Shown piece by piece: positions 21,651-32,199 of a stretch of 64,000 nucleotides of DNA (the stretch's first letter is position 1; each line of letters begins with the position of its first letter). Source of the stretch: Erinaceus europaeus. Taxonomy: Eukaryota > Chordata > Mammalia > Eulipotyphla > Erinaceidae. The stretch covers positions 78,619 through 142,618 of the forward strand of contig NW_026647346.1 of NCBI RefSeq assembly GCF_950295315.1, read 5' to 3'. Made by a program: the position numbers and the translations under genes. A model generated the notes under the pieces. It did no database searches. It saw nothing but the letters and a program-made list of their open reading frames with translations, and was not told where the DNA came from.

Positions 21651-22741
21651 AATACACATCACACTGATACTCACAGCTACAACATCGTTCTTATCTTACA
21701 CATCTTCCAATGGCCTCAGACTCCCTGAATTACAGTCCATTTGAAAACACTGGTTTTCAGTTTTAAGCACTTACTTAAGGAGAAAGACACCAGCAAAGCA
21801 CCACTCATCTCTCACAGAAGCAGTGCTGGCACACAAGCCAAGACCTTGCATGTCCAAGTTCAATGTCACACAGGCAAGCCTGGGGCTCCTCCTGCTAAGC
21901 CACTGCCCAGGCACAAGGACAACCCCACCCAAACCCCCTTTCAGCTAGACCCCTTCACACTGCCCTGGGGATGTCAGTTGTTTCTTCTCACACCCTCCAG
22001 TTTCACGTTGTGCTGCCTCTGCATCTGCTGCCTGCAACTCTCAAAGACAGTTCTCGCCCAACTGCCCAAATCCACCTCAGTCCTCAACCATCCAGCTCAG
22101 TGCTCCTGCCGCCAAAAAGGAACCCGCTGCCAGCAGCTTTTGTCCTCAAGGACTAAGCTTTCTGCTTTCCACAACACCTCAGTGCCCATCTGCCACGTGG
22201 CCGGGCGGCTTCCTCCCCCAGCAGACTAAGGCCCTGCCTTCCTGGGGTCTCATCTGGGAAAACACCAGTCCCCGGAGGTTTCCAGCAGGTTCACTGACCT
22301 TGCTGGTCTGTCACAGGCAGGATACTTAGGAGACAGCATTTCAAGCGGTGGGCTCTCCCGGGCAGGAGAAGCCTGTCTGCCTGTCTGAAGCCTCTTCTCT
22401 GGGCTCACATCTCCCAGCACTGCGCTGGCCTGACTATGGATATACTTCTGTCCTGGGCCCTGCCCATGTGGTCACTGTGGGCTGTGGATGGAGAGAAAGG
22501 TTGTCACCAGGTGAGGATGAGCAAGAGCTGGGTGTGTGACCCCCACGAAGGGCAGTGGGTACTCTGCTCTGGGCCCAAGGGGCAGGTCAGGGGCAGGAGC
22601 TGCAGTCCACCATCACCCCCACAGGGAGAAGGGCCCAGCTCCACCCAGCGCCCTGCATTTTATTAAGTGAGATTTTCCTGCATAGTAGGAATAATGACAT
22701 TTTAGTGCAAAGTCTCCAGGATTTTCTCTAAAGGGATTTAT
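21651..22741. other. GC-richer unassigned region
   Basis: Two + frames stand out: 21741-22229 (162 codons, Pro/Ser/Cys rich) and one starting MDILLSWALPMWSLW at 22436, which looks like a signal peptide. Neither matches a family I know, and GC-rich DNA yields such frames by chance. No exon structure could be confirmed. Confidence 0.25.
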
Positions 22742-22875
22742 TTCTTTATTGTCACCAGGATTACCACCAGGACTTGCTGTCAGCATGAATGATGAATCAA
22801 TGGCTGCTAGTGGTCTTAAAAAAAAAGCAATCAAATATTTATTTATTTTCCCGTTGTTGCCCTACTAGTGGTCAT
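22742..22875 (-). repeat. SINE fragments
   Basis: GTCACCAGGATTACCACCAGG and ATCAATGGCTGCTAGTGG, then a second poly(A) start and TTTCCCGTTGTTGCCC, all reversed SINE 3' parts. Confidence 0.55.
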
Positions 22876-22899
22876 TTTAATTTTAGTTTGGATCTATAC

Positions 22900-23470
22900 A
22901 GAGAAAAATTGAAAAAGGTAGGATGAAACCTCAACAAAATGAACACAGTAAAAAAGTGGTCAGGATACACGAGTAGGTGACTCTCTAAAGAAGAGATACA
23001 CATGGACCACAGACACAAGGGGAAATGCTCCAGTTCACTCATCATCAGAGACATGCAAATCAAAACCATTTTGAGATTCCACCACATACCTGTGAGAACG
23101 GACTCCATCAGTCAAACAAGAGAAGATAACTAACTGTTGGAGAGGATGTGGAGAGGGGAAGTTTACTGCACTGCCGGTGGGATGCAAAGGGGTAAACCCA
23201 GTCTGGAGAACAGGATGGAGATTCCTTAAACAAATAAAAATGGAAATGCCACATGACCCAGCAATTCCACTCCTAGGCATATACTCAAAAGATATAAAAG
23301 CACTGACTCAGGGATATGTGAGCCCCCGTGTTCATAGTGGTTTTAATCACAATTGCAAAGACCTGGAAACAACCAAAATGCCTTTTACAGATGCCTAGAT
23401 AAAAAAGAGAGTATAATGCAACAGTCAAAAGGGATGACCTTGTATAATTTGGGATAAAGTGGCTGAAACT
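22900..23470 (+). mobile_element. Old L1 ORF2 3' fragment
   Basis: The + strand shows the conserved L1 order: AGAGACATGCAAATCAAAACC, TGTTGGAGAGGATGTGGAGA, CCAGCAATTCCACTCCTAGG, then AAGACCTGGAAACAACC. Many stops. Confidence 0.85.
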
Positions 23471-23473
23471 GGA

Positions 23474-23606
23474 GAAAAAAAAAGAGAGGGGAAGGTGAGG
23501 TAGAGAGAGACAGACACCTGCAACATTGCTTCATTACTCACGAAACTTTCTCCCTGCTGGTAGGGAGCAGAGGCTCGAACCCAGGCCCCTGCACACTTCC
23601 TCCCGC
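23474..23606 (-). repeat. SINE, truncated
   Basis: AGACAGACACCTGCAACATTG and GGCTCGAACCCAGGCCCCTG (reversed B box). Confidence 0.7.
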
Positions 23607-24420
23607 ATAGTAACGACATTGACATTTTAGTTCAGAGTCTCCAGGGTGCTCTCTGAAGGCACGTGTGTATTTATGTATTTACTGAGACTGAACCCCTCCC
23701 CACAGGAGGGGTCCTTGCTTGTGGTTCCCTGTGTGCTCAGCCAGGTGCTCCCAAGTGGGGCCCACCCGCGGCATTTCCTGAAGGTCACAGGCACAGGGCC
23801 ACCGCGCACAACCTGCTTCCCTGACAGGTGCCCTGCGGTCTCAGCCCTCAGGAAGCCCAGGAGCCTCTAACCTGCCGGAAGCCAGGAGGCACATGCTGAT
23901 GTCACAGACCCCAACCCGTAGCACACCTCCCTCATCCTCTGGTGGGAATGGGGCCCTCGCTGTGCCCACCACCTCCTGGTGGACTCGGGCTGGTGGGTCC
24001 CCGAACTGCGGTCCTTGCACCTCCTGTCAGTGCGGAAGTGCAGGCCCTCGGGGTAACAGGGAATCTCGGGAGAGCTGCAGATGAAGGACAGGTTTGAACC
24101 ATGCGGGGGGGGGGGGGGGGCAGAGTCCTCCGTGGGCGCGTGCTGGGGGCTGAGTCTCCCGGGAAGAAGCCGGAGCAGCAGCTGCAGGCCGGGCATGTGC
24201 GAATGCCTGGGGTCTGTCCTCAGCCAGATGCAGGTGTCCAGCACCTGCTGGGAGCCATCAGGATCTCAGAAGTTGGCAGCAGGGGCTGAGGTCGGCCTCG
24301 CACTCACCGATGGAGAATGTCCAGATTTTAGCCCCTGCACTGCTTCTAGTTTGTGTTTATAATCTGCCTGTGGCGCACTTGTAAGTGGGCAGCGACACAG
24401 GACAGAAAGACTGAAAATAT
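23607..24420. other. GC-rich unassigned region
   Basis: About 60% GC with a 17-base G run near 24104. A reverse frame is open at 24244-23867 (125 codons, CSSPEIPCYPEGLHF) but no family is recognised. The first 90 bases resemble 22660-22760, so this may be a local duplication. Confidence 0.3.
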
Positions 24421-24423
24421 AGG

Positions 24424-24666
24424 GGCTGGGTGGTAGCGCAGCGGGATAAGCGCACATGGCACAAAGCTCAAGGATCTGGGTTTGAGCCCCAGGCTCCCCA
24501 CCTGCAGGCGAGTCGCTTCACAGGTAGTGAAGCAGGTCTGCATGTGTCTTTCTCTCCCCTTCTGTCTTCCTCTCCTCTCTCCATTTCCCTCTGTCCTATC
24601 CAACAAAGACATCAATAACAACAACAGTGGAACTGAGCCCCAGTGATAACCCTGGAGGCAAAAAAA
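24424..24666 (+). repeat. tRNA-derived SINE
   Basis: GGCTGGGTGGTAGCGCAGCGG, GGTTTGAGCCCC, CTCCCCACCTGCAGGCGAGTC, TCTGTCCTATCCAAC and a poly(A) end. Confidence 0.9.
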
Positions 24667-24681
24667 AAAAAGTGAAACTGT

Positions 24682-25470
24682 GGTGGGAATGTAAATTGGC
24701 CCAACCTCTGTGGAGAGCAGTCTGGAGAACTCTCAGAAGGCTAGAAATGGACCTACCCTAGGACCCTGTAATTCCTCTCCTAGGGATATATCCTAAGGAA
24801 CCCAACACACCCATCCAAAAAGATCTGTGTACACATGTTCTTGGCAGCACAATTTGTAACAGCCAAAATCTGGAAGCAACCCAGGTGTCCAACAACAGAT
24901 GAGTGGCTGAGCAAGTTGTGGTATATATACACAATGGAATATTACTCAGCTATAAAAAATGGTGACTTTACCGTTTTCAGCCGATCTTGATGGATCTTGA
25001 AAAATTCATGGTAAATGAAATAAGTCAGAAACAGAAGGATAAATATGGGATGATCTCACTCTCAGACAGAAGTTGAAAAACAAGATGAGAAAAGAAAACA
25101 CAAGTAGAACCTGAACTGGAATTCGCATATTACACCAAAGTAAAGGACTCTGGGCTGGGTGGGTGGGGAGAATACAGATCCAAGAAGGATGACAGAGGAC
25201 CTAGTGGGGGAAGTATTGTTATATGGAAAACTGGGAAATGTTATGCATGTATGAACTATTGTATTTACCATCCAATGTAAAACATTAATTCCCCAATGAA
25301 GAAATTAAAAAAAAATTATCACCCTCAATACAGGTCCACAAAGGATGACAGAGGACCTAGTGGAGTTGTATTGATATGTGGAAAACTGAGAAATGTTATG
25401 CATGTACAAATTATTGTATTTACTGTCAAATGTAAAACATTAATCCCCAATAAGGAAATTAAAATAAATT
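24682..25470 (+). mobile_element. 5'-truncated L1 with repeated 3' end
   Basis: End of ORF2 and the 3' untranslated part of the host L1, matching in reverse the left end of the L1 at 37.17 kb. The last about 150 bases occur twice (25170-25313 and 25325-25470). It is flanked by AAAAAGTGAAACTGT (24667-24681 and 25471-25485), a normal 15-bp target duplication. Confidence 0.9.
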
Positions 25471-25502
25471 AAAAAGTGAAACTGTACTAAAGGGTCAGGA
25501 AG

Positions 25503-25950
25503 TGTAGGTCTGAGGCAGTGCAGGTGTGTAATGCAGGCTGGCCTTCAAGGGGTGAGCAAGGGAGGACAGGTGGAGGTGGTGAAGGCCGGCTGAATCTTTA
25601 CTGAGATGGCACTTCTGTAACCCCACTAGCTCCTGCTTCCTAGAGGTCCCCCCCCAGTGGGGTCTCTTATGTGGAGGCTCAACTTTCCCAGACACTGCTC
25701 TGCAGGAAAGATAACAGTAACTAAGGCAACCAGACCCTGAGCATGGGGTCCAAGTCCCACCCCTTAACCTGCAGCCTCTGCTTCTGGGATGACGGTTTTT
25801 GCTCTCCAGCCTGCACCCCATATAATCCTGCGCCACCCCTCTGTCCTCTGCCAGCCTTATCAGAAAGATCTGAGCTCCTGGTCCAAGCAGGAATAAAAGG
25901 CTCCTTTCCTCCTCCACCCACCTGGGCTTCAGTCGTCTTGATTATTAACA
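25503..25950 (+). mobile_element. Solo LTR, + strand
   Basis: Starts TGTAGG and ends ATTATTAACA. A TATA-like CCATATAATCC lies at about 25827 and AATAAAAGG at 25892, followed by a CT-rich U5-like end. No internal retroviral sequence adjoins it. No matching target duplication was found, so the borders are tentative. Confidence 0.55.
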
Positions 25951-26047
25951 GAGTTCCTCAGCATCCTCTCCCTTGTTCAGTCCACAGACCTGCAGTGCAG
26001 CCCTGCTGTCATGAGGGACTTGGCGCAGGGAGAGGCTGGACCCCAGG

Positions 26048-26232
26048 ATGGGTGGCTGTGATGGCACTGATGGACCAGGGTTTGAGCCTCCGGTCCTCAC
26101 CTGCAGGAGGAAGGTTTTACAAGTGGTGAAGCAGGGCTGAAGGTGTCTCTCCATCTCTCTAACTCTCTATTACCCCCTACCTTCAAGATTTCTGGCTGTC
26201 TCTATCCAATAAATAAAGATAACAATAGTAGT
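26048..26232 (+). repeat. tRNA-derived SINE
   Basis: GGTTTGAGCCTCCGGTCCTC, CACCTGCAGGAGGAAGG, GTGGTGAAGCAGGGCTG, CTATCCAATAAATAAAG. Confidence 0.8.
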
Positions 26233-26410
26233 AATAATTTCTCATTTCAAAAGTGTCATGACTTTGTTTCATTTGTCCTGGTCTTGCCATATACTGTTCT
26301 GCATCAGAAAACATGTTTAATGTATATTTTTGAATGAGTGGATATAAAGTAGGAGGATTTACTCAGTGGTGAAATTTAAGTGAATGAATACATTTTAAAA
26401 TTCTGGTGGT

Positions 26411-26466
26411 GTCTACGGCCATCAAACCCAGAACACGGCCGATCTTGTCTGATCTCAGAAGCTAAA
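26411..26466 (+). pseudogene. 5S rRNA-derived fragment fused to a SINE
   Basis: GTCTACGGCCATC opens it and GATCTTGTCTGATCTCAGAAG follows, nearly the first 56 bases of vertebrate 5S rRNA. It ends at AGCTAAA and passes directly into the short SINE. It lacks the rest of 5S rRNA and has substitutions, so it is not a gene. Confidence 0.8.
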
Positions 26467-26615
26467 AATCTGGTGGTCCTGGAGATGGTGCAGTGGATAA
26501 AGCACTTGACTGTGAGGCATGAGGTCCTGAGTTCAGTCCCTGGCAGCACATGTACCAGAGTGATATCTGGTTCTTTCTCTTTCTCCTCCTATCTTTCTCA
26601 TTAATTAATAAAAAA
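26467..26615 (+). repeat. Short tRNA-related SINE
   Basis: GGTGCAGTGGATAAAGCACTT (A-box part), GAGTTCAGTCCCTGGC (B-box part), then ACCAGAGTGATATCTGGTTC and an AATAAAAAATTTT tail. A second family, distinct from the main SINE. Confidence 0.75.
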
Positions 26616-26714
26616 TTTTTAAATCTGGAAACTGTCTTATACTAAACAGTGAGTATGTTGAAATGTTATAAAATGAGGTAAAAGCTAGAACAGAGTTAGG
26701 AAAGACCCTTCAGG

Positions 26715-26915
26715 ACCAGCAAGATGGCCGAGCCAGACAGTTGCCCGCTTTGCCCTGTACACCACCTTGGCTCAGGCCTGGGCCTCACCACACTGTAGAA
26801 GACGACAGTGCTGAGAGTTTTCCCCTCTCTGTGTCTCTGTGTAGAAGAAACTGGCATAGACAGTCAAGCCCCAGTGATGCTAAAAAGTACAGGAGAAAAA
26901 AAAAATTAAACAGCC
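26715..26915 (+). repeat. Third SINE-like family
   Basis: AGGACCAGCAAGATGGCCGAG, CTCAGGCCTGGGCCTCACCA, then CTCTGTGTCTCTGTG and an A-rich end. Family assignment uncertain. Confidence 0.5.
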
Positions 26916-27059
26916 TTAAGGTCTTTGATCCATAGGCCCAACAACCTAGTTGGTGGAAGAAATAATTTCCTACACAGACTTCATCCTACTATTTCATTGT
27001 ATTGGTAGCACATCAATATAAAACATTTTATTTAATTGTCATGTGAAGTTTGATTTTAT

Positions 27060-27260
27060 AAAATTTAAAAACATTTTTAATATTTATTTATTTATTTATT
27101 TTTAACCACAGGGGTTCTCTCTATGGGTCTGGATCTGTGCCAGCGTGATGAATTTATTCCACTCAGTGGCCAGATTCCCTTTCATTATCTTATCATTATT
27201 ATTATTTATTATAGAGACAGACAGAAGAAGAGTGAGAGGAGGAGAGAGAGGGACTGAGAG
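27060..27260 (-). repeat. SINE remnant
   Basis: (TTTA)n start and GAGACAGACAGAAGAAG / GAGAGGAGGAGAGAG body in reverse orientation; strongly altered. Confidence 0.45.
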
Positions 27261-27479
27261 AACCAGCACTGGCCCAAGTCAAGGGACAGAAGACACCAGA
27301 GGTCATGACCTCAGAGGTTACAGGGGCCTTAGATTTTTTTCTCAGCTGCTCACTGGATGCTCTGCTCTGGATGATTCTGGGGCTGAAACAGGACCAGGAA
27401 GCTCAGAGCCTCAGGCTTCTGAGTCATTGGCAGAACAATTCTGCTGACTCCCCAGCCCATTACAGGGACATTTGCAAAT

Positions 27480-27702
27480 GCAGATTCAGACCACAGTGAG
27501 CCTCCAGCTCATATAGAGGTTATGGGGGCATATAGTCAATGGAACACTGCTCTGCTATCAACAAAGATGACAGTGTATCACTGGGAACAAGATGGTCGGC
27601 TCTGGAGGTAATTATGCTGAGTCACTTAAGTAAAGAGCTGAAAGACAACTACCAGATTATTTCACTCATATCTGGGATATGTTTGACTGAATTAACTTTT
27701 AA
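27480..27702 (+). mobile_element. Old L1 3' fragment
   Basis: AGTCAATGGAACACTGCTCTG, TAAAGAGCTGAAAGACAACTACC and TTTCACTCATATCTGGGATATG follow the usual L1 ORF2-end order. Confidence 0.65.
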
Positions 27703-27712
27703 AGCCTATAGT

Positions 27713-27890
27713 AACCCCTGGCTCCCCACCTGCAGGAGGACCACTTCACAGTGGTGAAGCAGGTCAGCAGATGTCTGTCTTTCTCCCTCTCTGTCGTATC
27801 CAAAAAAATGAAAAAATGTCTGCCAGGAGCAGAGGATACATAGTGCTGGCATGAGTCCCAGAGATAACCCTGGAGGCAAAGGAACAAACA
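27713..27890 (+). repeat. 5'-truncated SINE with target duplication
   Basis: Begins inside the SINE at GGCTCCCCACCTGCAGG and ends ATAACCCTGGAGGCAAAGG. Flanked by CTATAGTAAC at 27705 and 27893. Confidence 0.85.
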
Positions 27891-28049
27891 AACTATAGTA
27901 ACTAAATGCTCTCTTGGGCTTTATGACAAAAGTGCTTTTTTGGGGGTTGTCACAGAACTTTGATGGCAGTTGTGGTGATATACAGTTACCATGTATGAGC
28001 TGAAATTACACCCCTGAAACCTTGTGATTTTGTAAAGCTCTATTAAATC

Positions 28050-28162
28050 CCTGAAGAAGAGAGAGAGAGAATGAGAGAGAGAGAGAAGAAGAAAGACGAA
28101 GGAGAAGACAAAGAACAGGAGAAGAAGGAGGAGGAGGAGGAGGAGGAGGAGGAGGAGAGAGA
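28050..28162. repeat. Purine-rich simple repeat
   Basis: (GA)n, (GAAGAA)n and (GGA)n runs. The Leu-rich reverse frame across it is an artefact. Confidence 0.95.
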
Positions 28163-28177
28163 TGCACAGATTTTTGC

Positions 28178-28290
28178 TGTGCTTGGGCAGATGACTTAGC
28201 ACATAGACATAAAATTCAATCCTGAGGTCCCAGGTCTGGACCCTAGCGCAGCATATGTTGAGTAGATGCCCTGTATTTATCTCTCCTTAA
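28178..28290 (+). repeat. Short tRNA-related SINE
   Basis: Contains CTTGGGCAGATGACTTAGCAC and CCTGAGGTCCCAGGTCTGG; diverged. Confidence 0.45.
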
Positions 28291-28425
28291 AATTTTTTAT
28301 TTTAACTTTATTTATTGCAGTTGATAGAACAGAGAGAAATTGAGGGGCTTGTACCCCAGTCCTTGGGCAGGAAAACATGTGCTCTCCTCAGGGTGAGCCA
28401 CCACCCAGTGGCCCTGTGGAGTTTC
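28290..28425 (-). repeat. SINE, internally deleted
   Basis: GATAGAACAGAGAGAAATTGAG followed early by GGGCTTGTACCCCAGTCCTTG. Confidence 0.6.
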
Positions 28426-28718
28426 TCTGTAGTTGGCTGTTAGGAGCTGACCACCCCCTGGGGCTCAATCTTGAAACTGAAGGCCAAACAATGCTGCCTT
28501 CTGCTGGATCCTTTCCCTCTCTCTCATCTGAAGAATTTCCTTTGCAGACAGAACTATTTTATGAAGAAATGTCTGTTTTATTCTTTGTCCAAAATGTATG
28601 AGCCACAGTTATTATTCAAATGATTTTGTTAATCACAAATAAATAAGTAAAAGATCACTTATTAATGTTTCCCTAGGACATTGGATAAAAAGCTGTCCAT
28701 CTAATAGATTCATTTTGG

Positions 28719-28998
28719 GGTGGGGAGTGGTACACCCAGTTAAGTGCATGTAGTACTATGTGCAAGAACTCAACACAAGGACTGAGGTCTGAACCACCAC
28801 TACTCACCTACAACAGGACACTTCACAAGTGGCAAAGCAGGTCGGCAGGTGTCTGTCTTTCTCTCATTCTCTATATCCCCTCCCTTCTTAATTTCTTTCT
28901 GTCCTATCCAAAAAAAGGGGGGGAGAGCTGATGGCTGCAGTGAAGTCCTATTGCCTATACTGAGCCCCAGCAGTTATAACCCTGGACACAAAGAAGAG
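28719..28998 (+). repeat. tRNA-derived SINE
   Basis: GGGGTGGGGAGTGGTACACCC head, GGCAAAGCAGGTCGGCAGG, TCTGTCCTATCC, and a TATAACCCTGG end. Confidence 0.8.
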
Positions 28999-29166
28999 AA
29001 TTGATCCCAAATGTCCTCAGGAAAGTCAAACTATTGTGCTAGTTAATTTTGGAGACATAAAAAGGATGTGTAAATTTAGATTCAAATACATTGCTAAAGT
29101 ATGGAATAGTTTCTAAATTCTTCTAAAACATAAACCATGGAAAGAATCATCTTACAAAATGTTGCT

Positions 29167-29386
29167 GGGGGGCCGGGTGGTGGTGCACCTGGTTAAGCAC
29201 ACACACACTACAGTGTGCAAGGACTGGGGTACAAGCCCCCGGTCCTCACCTACAGGGGGAAAGCTTCACAAGTGGTGAAGTAGAGCTGCAGGTGTCTCTC
29301 TGTCTCTCTCGCTCTCTATCTCCTCCTCTTCTCTCAATTCCTCTCTGTCTCTATCCAATAACAAATAAAATAAAATGAAATAGAAT
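29167..29386 (+). repeat. tRNA-derived SINE
   Basis: GGGCCGGGTGGTGGTGCACC, ACAAGCCCCCGGTCC, GTGGTGAAGTAGAGCTGCAGG and CTATCCAATAACAAATAAAA. Confidence 0.85.
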
Positions 29387-30065
29387 ATTGCTAAATGCCT
29401 CTAGCTGACTGTTAATATCAATTTACATGTACTTTCAATTTCTGATTCTTATTCAACATTATGCACTGTCGTAAGTTTGATCATTCACAATTAAAATATG
29501 TGACTGGTCTATTAGAAGAATCCAGTTTCTAAGTACTTGAAGAAAACTGAGTGATTTTTGTTCATTTTGTGGAGTTGTACCCCTCCTACCCTATGGTTTT
29601 GTTAATTTATCTTTTCTTAAATAAAAAAAAGAAAATTGCTGAATGCCTCTAGCTGACTGTTAATATCAATCTACATGTACTTTCAATTTCTGATTCTTAT
29701 TCAACATTATGCACTGTCATATGTTTGATCATTCACAATTAAAATATGTGACTGGTCTATTAGAAGAATCCAGTTTCTAAGTACTTGAAGAAAACTGAGT
29801 GATTTTTGTTCATTCTGTGGAGTTCTACCCCTCCTACCCTATGATTTTGTTAATTTATCCTTTCTTAAATAAAAAAAAAGAAAATTGCTGAATGCCTCTA
29901 GCTGACTCTTAATATCAATCTACATGTACTTTCAATTTCTGATTCTTATTCAGAATTATGCACTGTCATAAGTTTGATCATTCACAATTAAAATATGTGA
30001 CTGGTCTATTAGAAGAATCCAGTTTCTAAGTACTTGAAGAAAACTGAGTGACCTTTGTTCACTTT
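29387..30065 (+). repeat. Triplicated 181-bp unit split by two retroposon ends
   Basis: Three copies of a 181-bp sequence (29387-29567, 29635-29815, 29885-30065) are separated by two nearly identical pieces of 67 and 69 bp (29568-29634, 29816-29884). The pieces equal the last bases of the retroposon at 14544-15997 (GTTGTACCCCTCCTACCC ... CTTAAATAAA plus A-rich tail). Copies differ at only a few positions. Confidence 0.9.
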
Positions 30066-30654
30066 GCTGCCATGTGTAGGGGATGAGTGCCCTCAGGTGG
30101 CTGAATCCCAAAACTGCAGCTAAAGCAAATCTGCTTGAACCTTTTGGAGGTGAAGTTCCATTGAGTCTCTGACAGCCCAGGGAACTGAATGAAATCACGG
30201 CCACCTGACTATGCCTGACCTGTGTGACAGCAGCATGAGGAAATCTAGGATATGTGATCCATTTCCTCCTTAATATTCTAATCATTCTTTATGGCATAAG
30301 ACAAACATCTGTCTCGTTTTTCCTGGATGGAGTAAGCAAAAGCATTGTTCAAACATCGCATCATTAGTAAGAATGTCGTATTTTCTTTGAGTTTATAAGA
30401 TACTAAGGAAAGCTAAGAAAGAAATAGAAGTCTGAGAACCCCTCAGCCTGGTCCAGCACTCAGACGATGCAGCAGGACAGTGAGAACAGGCTTCTCCCCA
30501 CCTCTCTCCCATACAAGCAGACACAGACACAAACACACCTGTCTGGGGCTCAGCACCCTGATTGATCTGACTAGTGATTCTCTCATTGATGTTAATCTGT
30601 ATGTTTCTTGTCTGTGATCAGATGGAGTGCATCTTACCAGAGCTGTTTAAGACA
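30066..30654. other. No gene seen
   Basis: About 590 bases of apparently unique DNA. A reverse frame at 30285-29956 runs into the triplicated repeat and has no recognisable product. Confidence 0.4.
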
Positions 30655-30898
30655 AGAAGTAGTGGAGGAGGCTACTTGGTTGAGAGCACTAGCTATAAGC
30701 TGCTGGGTCCAAGCCAATGGTCTCCCGCCCACCCTGCTGGAAGGGGAAGAATTTTATGAGCAGTGAAACAGTGATGCAGGTGTCTCTCTGTCTTTCTCCA
30801 TCTCCTCCTTCCCTCTCATGTCTCTGTCTCTATCCAGTGAATTATAAATAAGAATAATTACTAAAAAAGAAAATAAAAGACATAATAAAAAGGGAAAA
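30655..30898 (+). repeat. tRNA-derived SINE
   Basis: Diverged head, GAGCAGTGAAACAGTGATGCAGG, CT-rich body and CTATCCAGTGAATTATAAAT. Confidence 0.7.
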
Positions 30899-30924
30899 AA
30901 GCATAAAGAAAAAGCAAAGAGATT

Positions 30925-31080
30925 GTGGTCCAGGAAGTGGCACAGTGGTTAATGCACTGGATTCTCAACCATGAGGCCCCGAGTTTAATCCAGGCAACCC
31001 ATGTACCTGTGACTGTGATGGCTGGTTCTTTTTCTCTTTCCTCCTATCATTCTCATGAATAAAGAAATTCTTTAAAAAAC
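30925..31080 (+). repeat. Short tRNA-related SINE
   Basis: AGTGGCACAGTGGTTAATGCAC, CCGAGTTTAATCCAGGC, GGCTGGTTCTTTTTCTC, ending in an A-rich tail. Confidence 0.75.
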
Positions 31081-31083
31081 AAA

Positions 31084-31370
31084 ACTGGTAGTCAGGCAGT
31101 AGCGCAGCGGGTTAAGCACTCATGTTCCGAAGCATAAGGATCCAGGCTCGAGGCCCCAGCTCCCCACCTGCAGGGGGGTCACTTCACAGGCCAGGTGGCA
31201 AAGCAGGTTTACAGGTGTCTATCTTTCTCCCCTCGTGTCTGTCTTCCCCTCCTCTCCATTTCTTTCTGTCCTATCTAACAACAAGTACATCAATATCAAC
31301 AATTACTACATCAACAACAACAAAAAACCAAGGGCAACAAAAGGGAAAATAGATAAATTTTTAAAAAACC
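31084..31370 (+). repeat. tRNA-derived SINE
   Basis: GTCAGGCAGTAGCGCAGCGGG, GGCTCGAGGCCCC, CTCCCCACCTGCAGGGGGG and CAACAACAAAAAACCAAGGG. Confidence 0.9.
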
Positions 31371-31501
31371 TAAGAGGTCTATTCTAGGCTACATCCAGTC
31401 CTCTAATGGTTACTTGGATGTATACTTTTTACACTACAGTTGAAGGTCATCAAAGAATGTCCACAACTCATTTGACATTTGATTTTCCAAGTGACATTCC
31501 C

Positions 31502-31504
<3 letters not shown>

Positions 31505-31554
<50 letters not shown>
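31505..31554. repeat. (CA)n microsatellite
   Basis: About 25 CA units. Confidence 0.95.
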
Positions 31555-31556
<2 letters not shown>

Positions 31557-31639
31557 ATGCTCCTGGAAATAGTGTGTCTCTGACAGCATCCATGTGAATA
31601 TCCTGCCATGATATTTACTCTGTTTAGGATTATATAATG

Positions 31640-31945
31640 ATATCACCACTGTGTGAAATGGGGGCAAGGCTTGTGGCATCTCTATTGTTTCTAATCAATG
31701 CACGGGGATCTATAGTTATCAGAACAAAATTCCAAAGGACTAATGAAAAACTCAATGCTGAAGATACAAATTGCTTCAGGGAATCATGCTTTCAGCTGTG
31801 CAGTAATTATCTGACCTTTGACTAATGACATCACAGCCCAGTGGCCCTGGCTACAGCGGAATCTTCAGTCTTGGAGACTGAGCTGAGAGTGCAAGTAGTG
31901 CTGTGTCCAGCTCTCTCTTTAGCGTCAAAGAGTGAAGAATAGAGG
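31640..31945 (+). promoter_or_regulatory. Region upstream of copy B exon 1
   Basis: Expected to hold the 5' untranslated part or promoter of copy B. No TATA box at a convincing distance and no CpG enrichment seen; listed only for position. Confidence 0.25.
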
Positions 31946-32010
31946 ATGTCTGCATCTACCAGAAAGTCTTTGCGGCTTTCAGAGTGTCTGGACTGTCTGT
32001 CCTGCTTCAG
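31946..32010 (+). CDS. Copy B exon 1 with start codon
   Basis: AGAGGATGT gives the start, MSASTRKSLRLSECLDCLSC. The donor is TTCAG|GTAGAG and leaves phase 2, exactly what exon 2 needs. An in-frame TAG lies just upstream at 31940. The N-terminus is basic and then Cys-rich. There is no comparison copy in the window, so this exon rests on phase and signal fit alone. Confidence 0.45.
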
Positions 32011-32199
32011 GTAGAGTCTGTTCACATGCCCTGTGTGACCGGCAGAGCAGGAGGAGGGCAGTCCCAGGACGTGCTCTGTGTGATGCCCACTGACAGAATC
32101 CTCAGCTTCACCCCTGGTCTCATGAACAGTTACCTGTGCTCATGAGATTCCCTCCTGCTGATGCCAGAGAGCAGACTTGACCTGCTAGGATCAGAGTCC

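Noticed and set aside
24081..24362. Gly-rich frames
   Set aside because: They run through a poly(G) stretch and are not supported by splice sites or homology.
26411..26466. Functional 5S rRNA gene
   Set aside because: Less than half of the 5S length, with changes, and no terminator; fused to a SINE.
29387..30065. CRISPR-like or satellite array
   Set aside because: Eukaryotic DNA; repeats are long with identical spacers that are retroposon ends.
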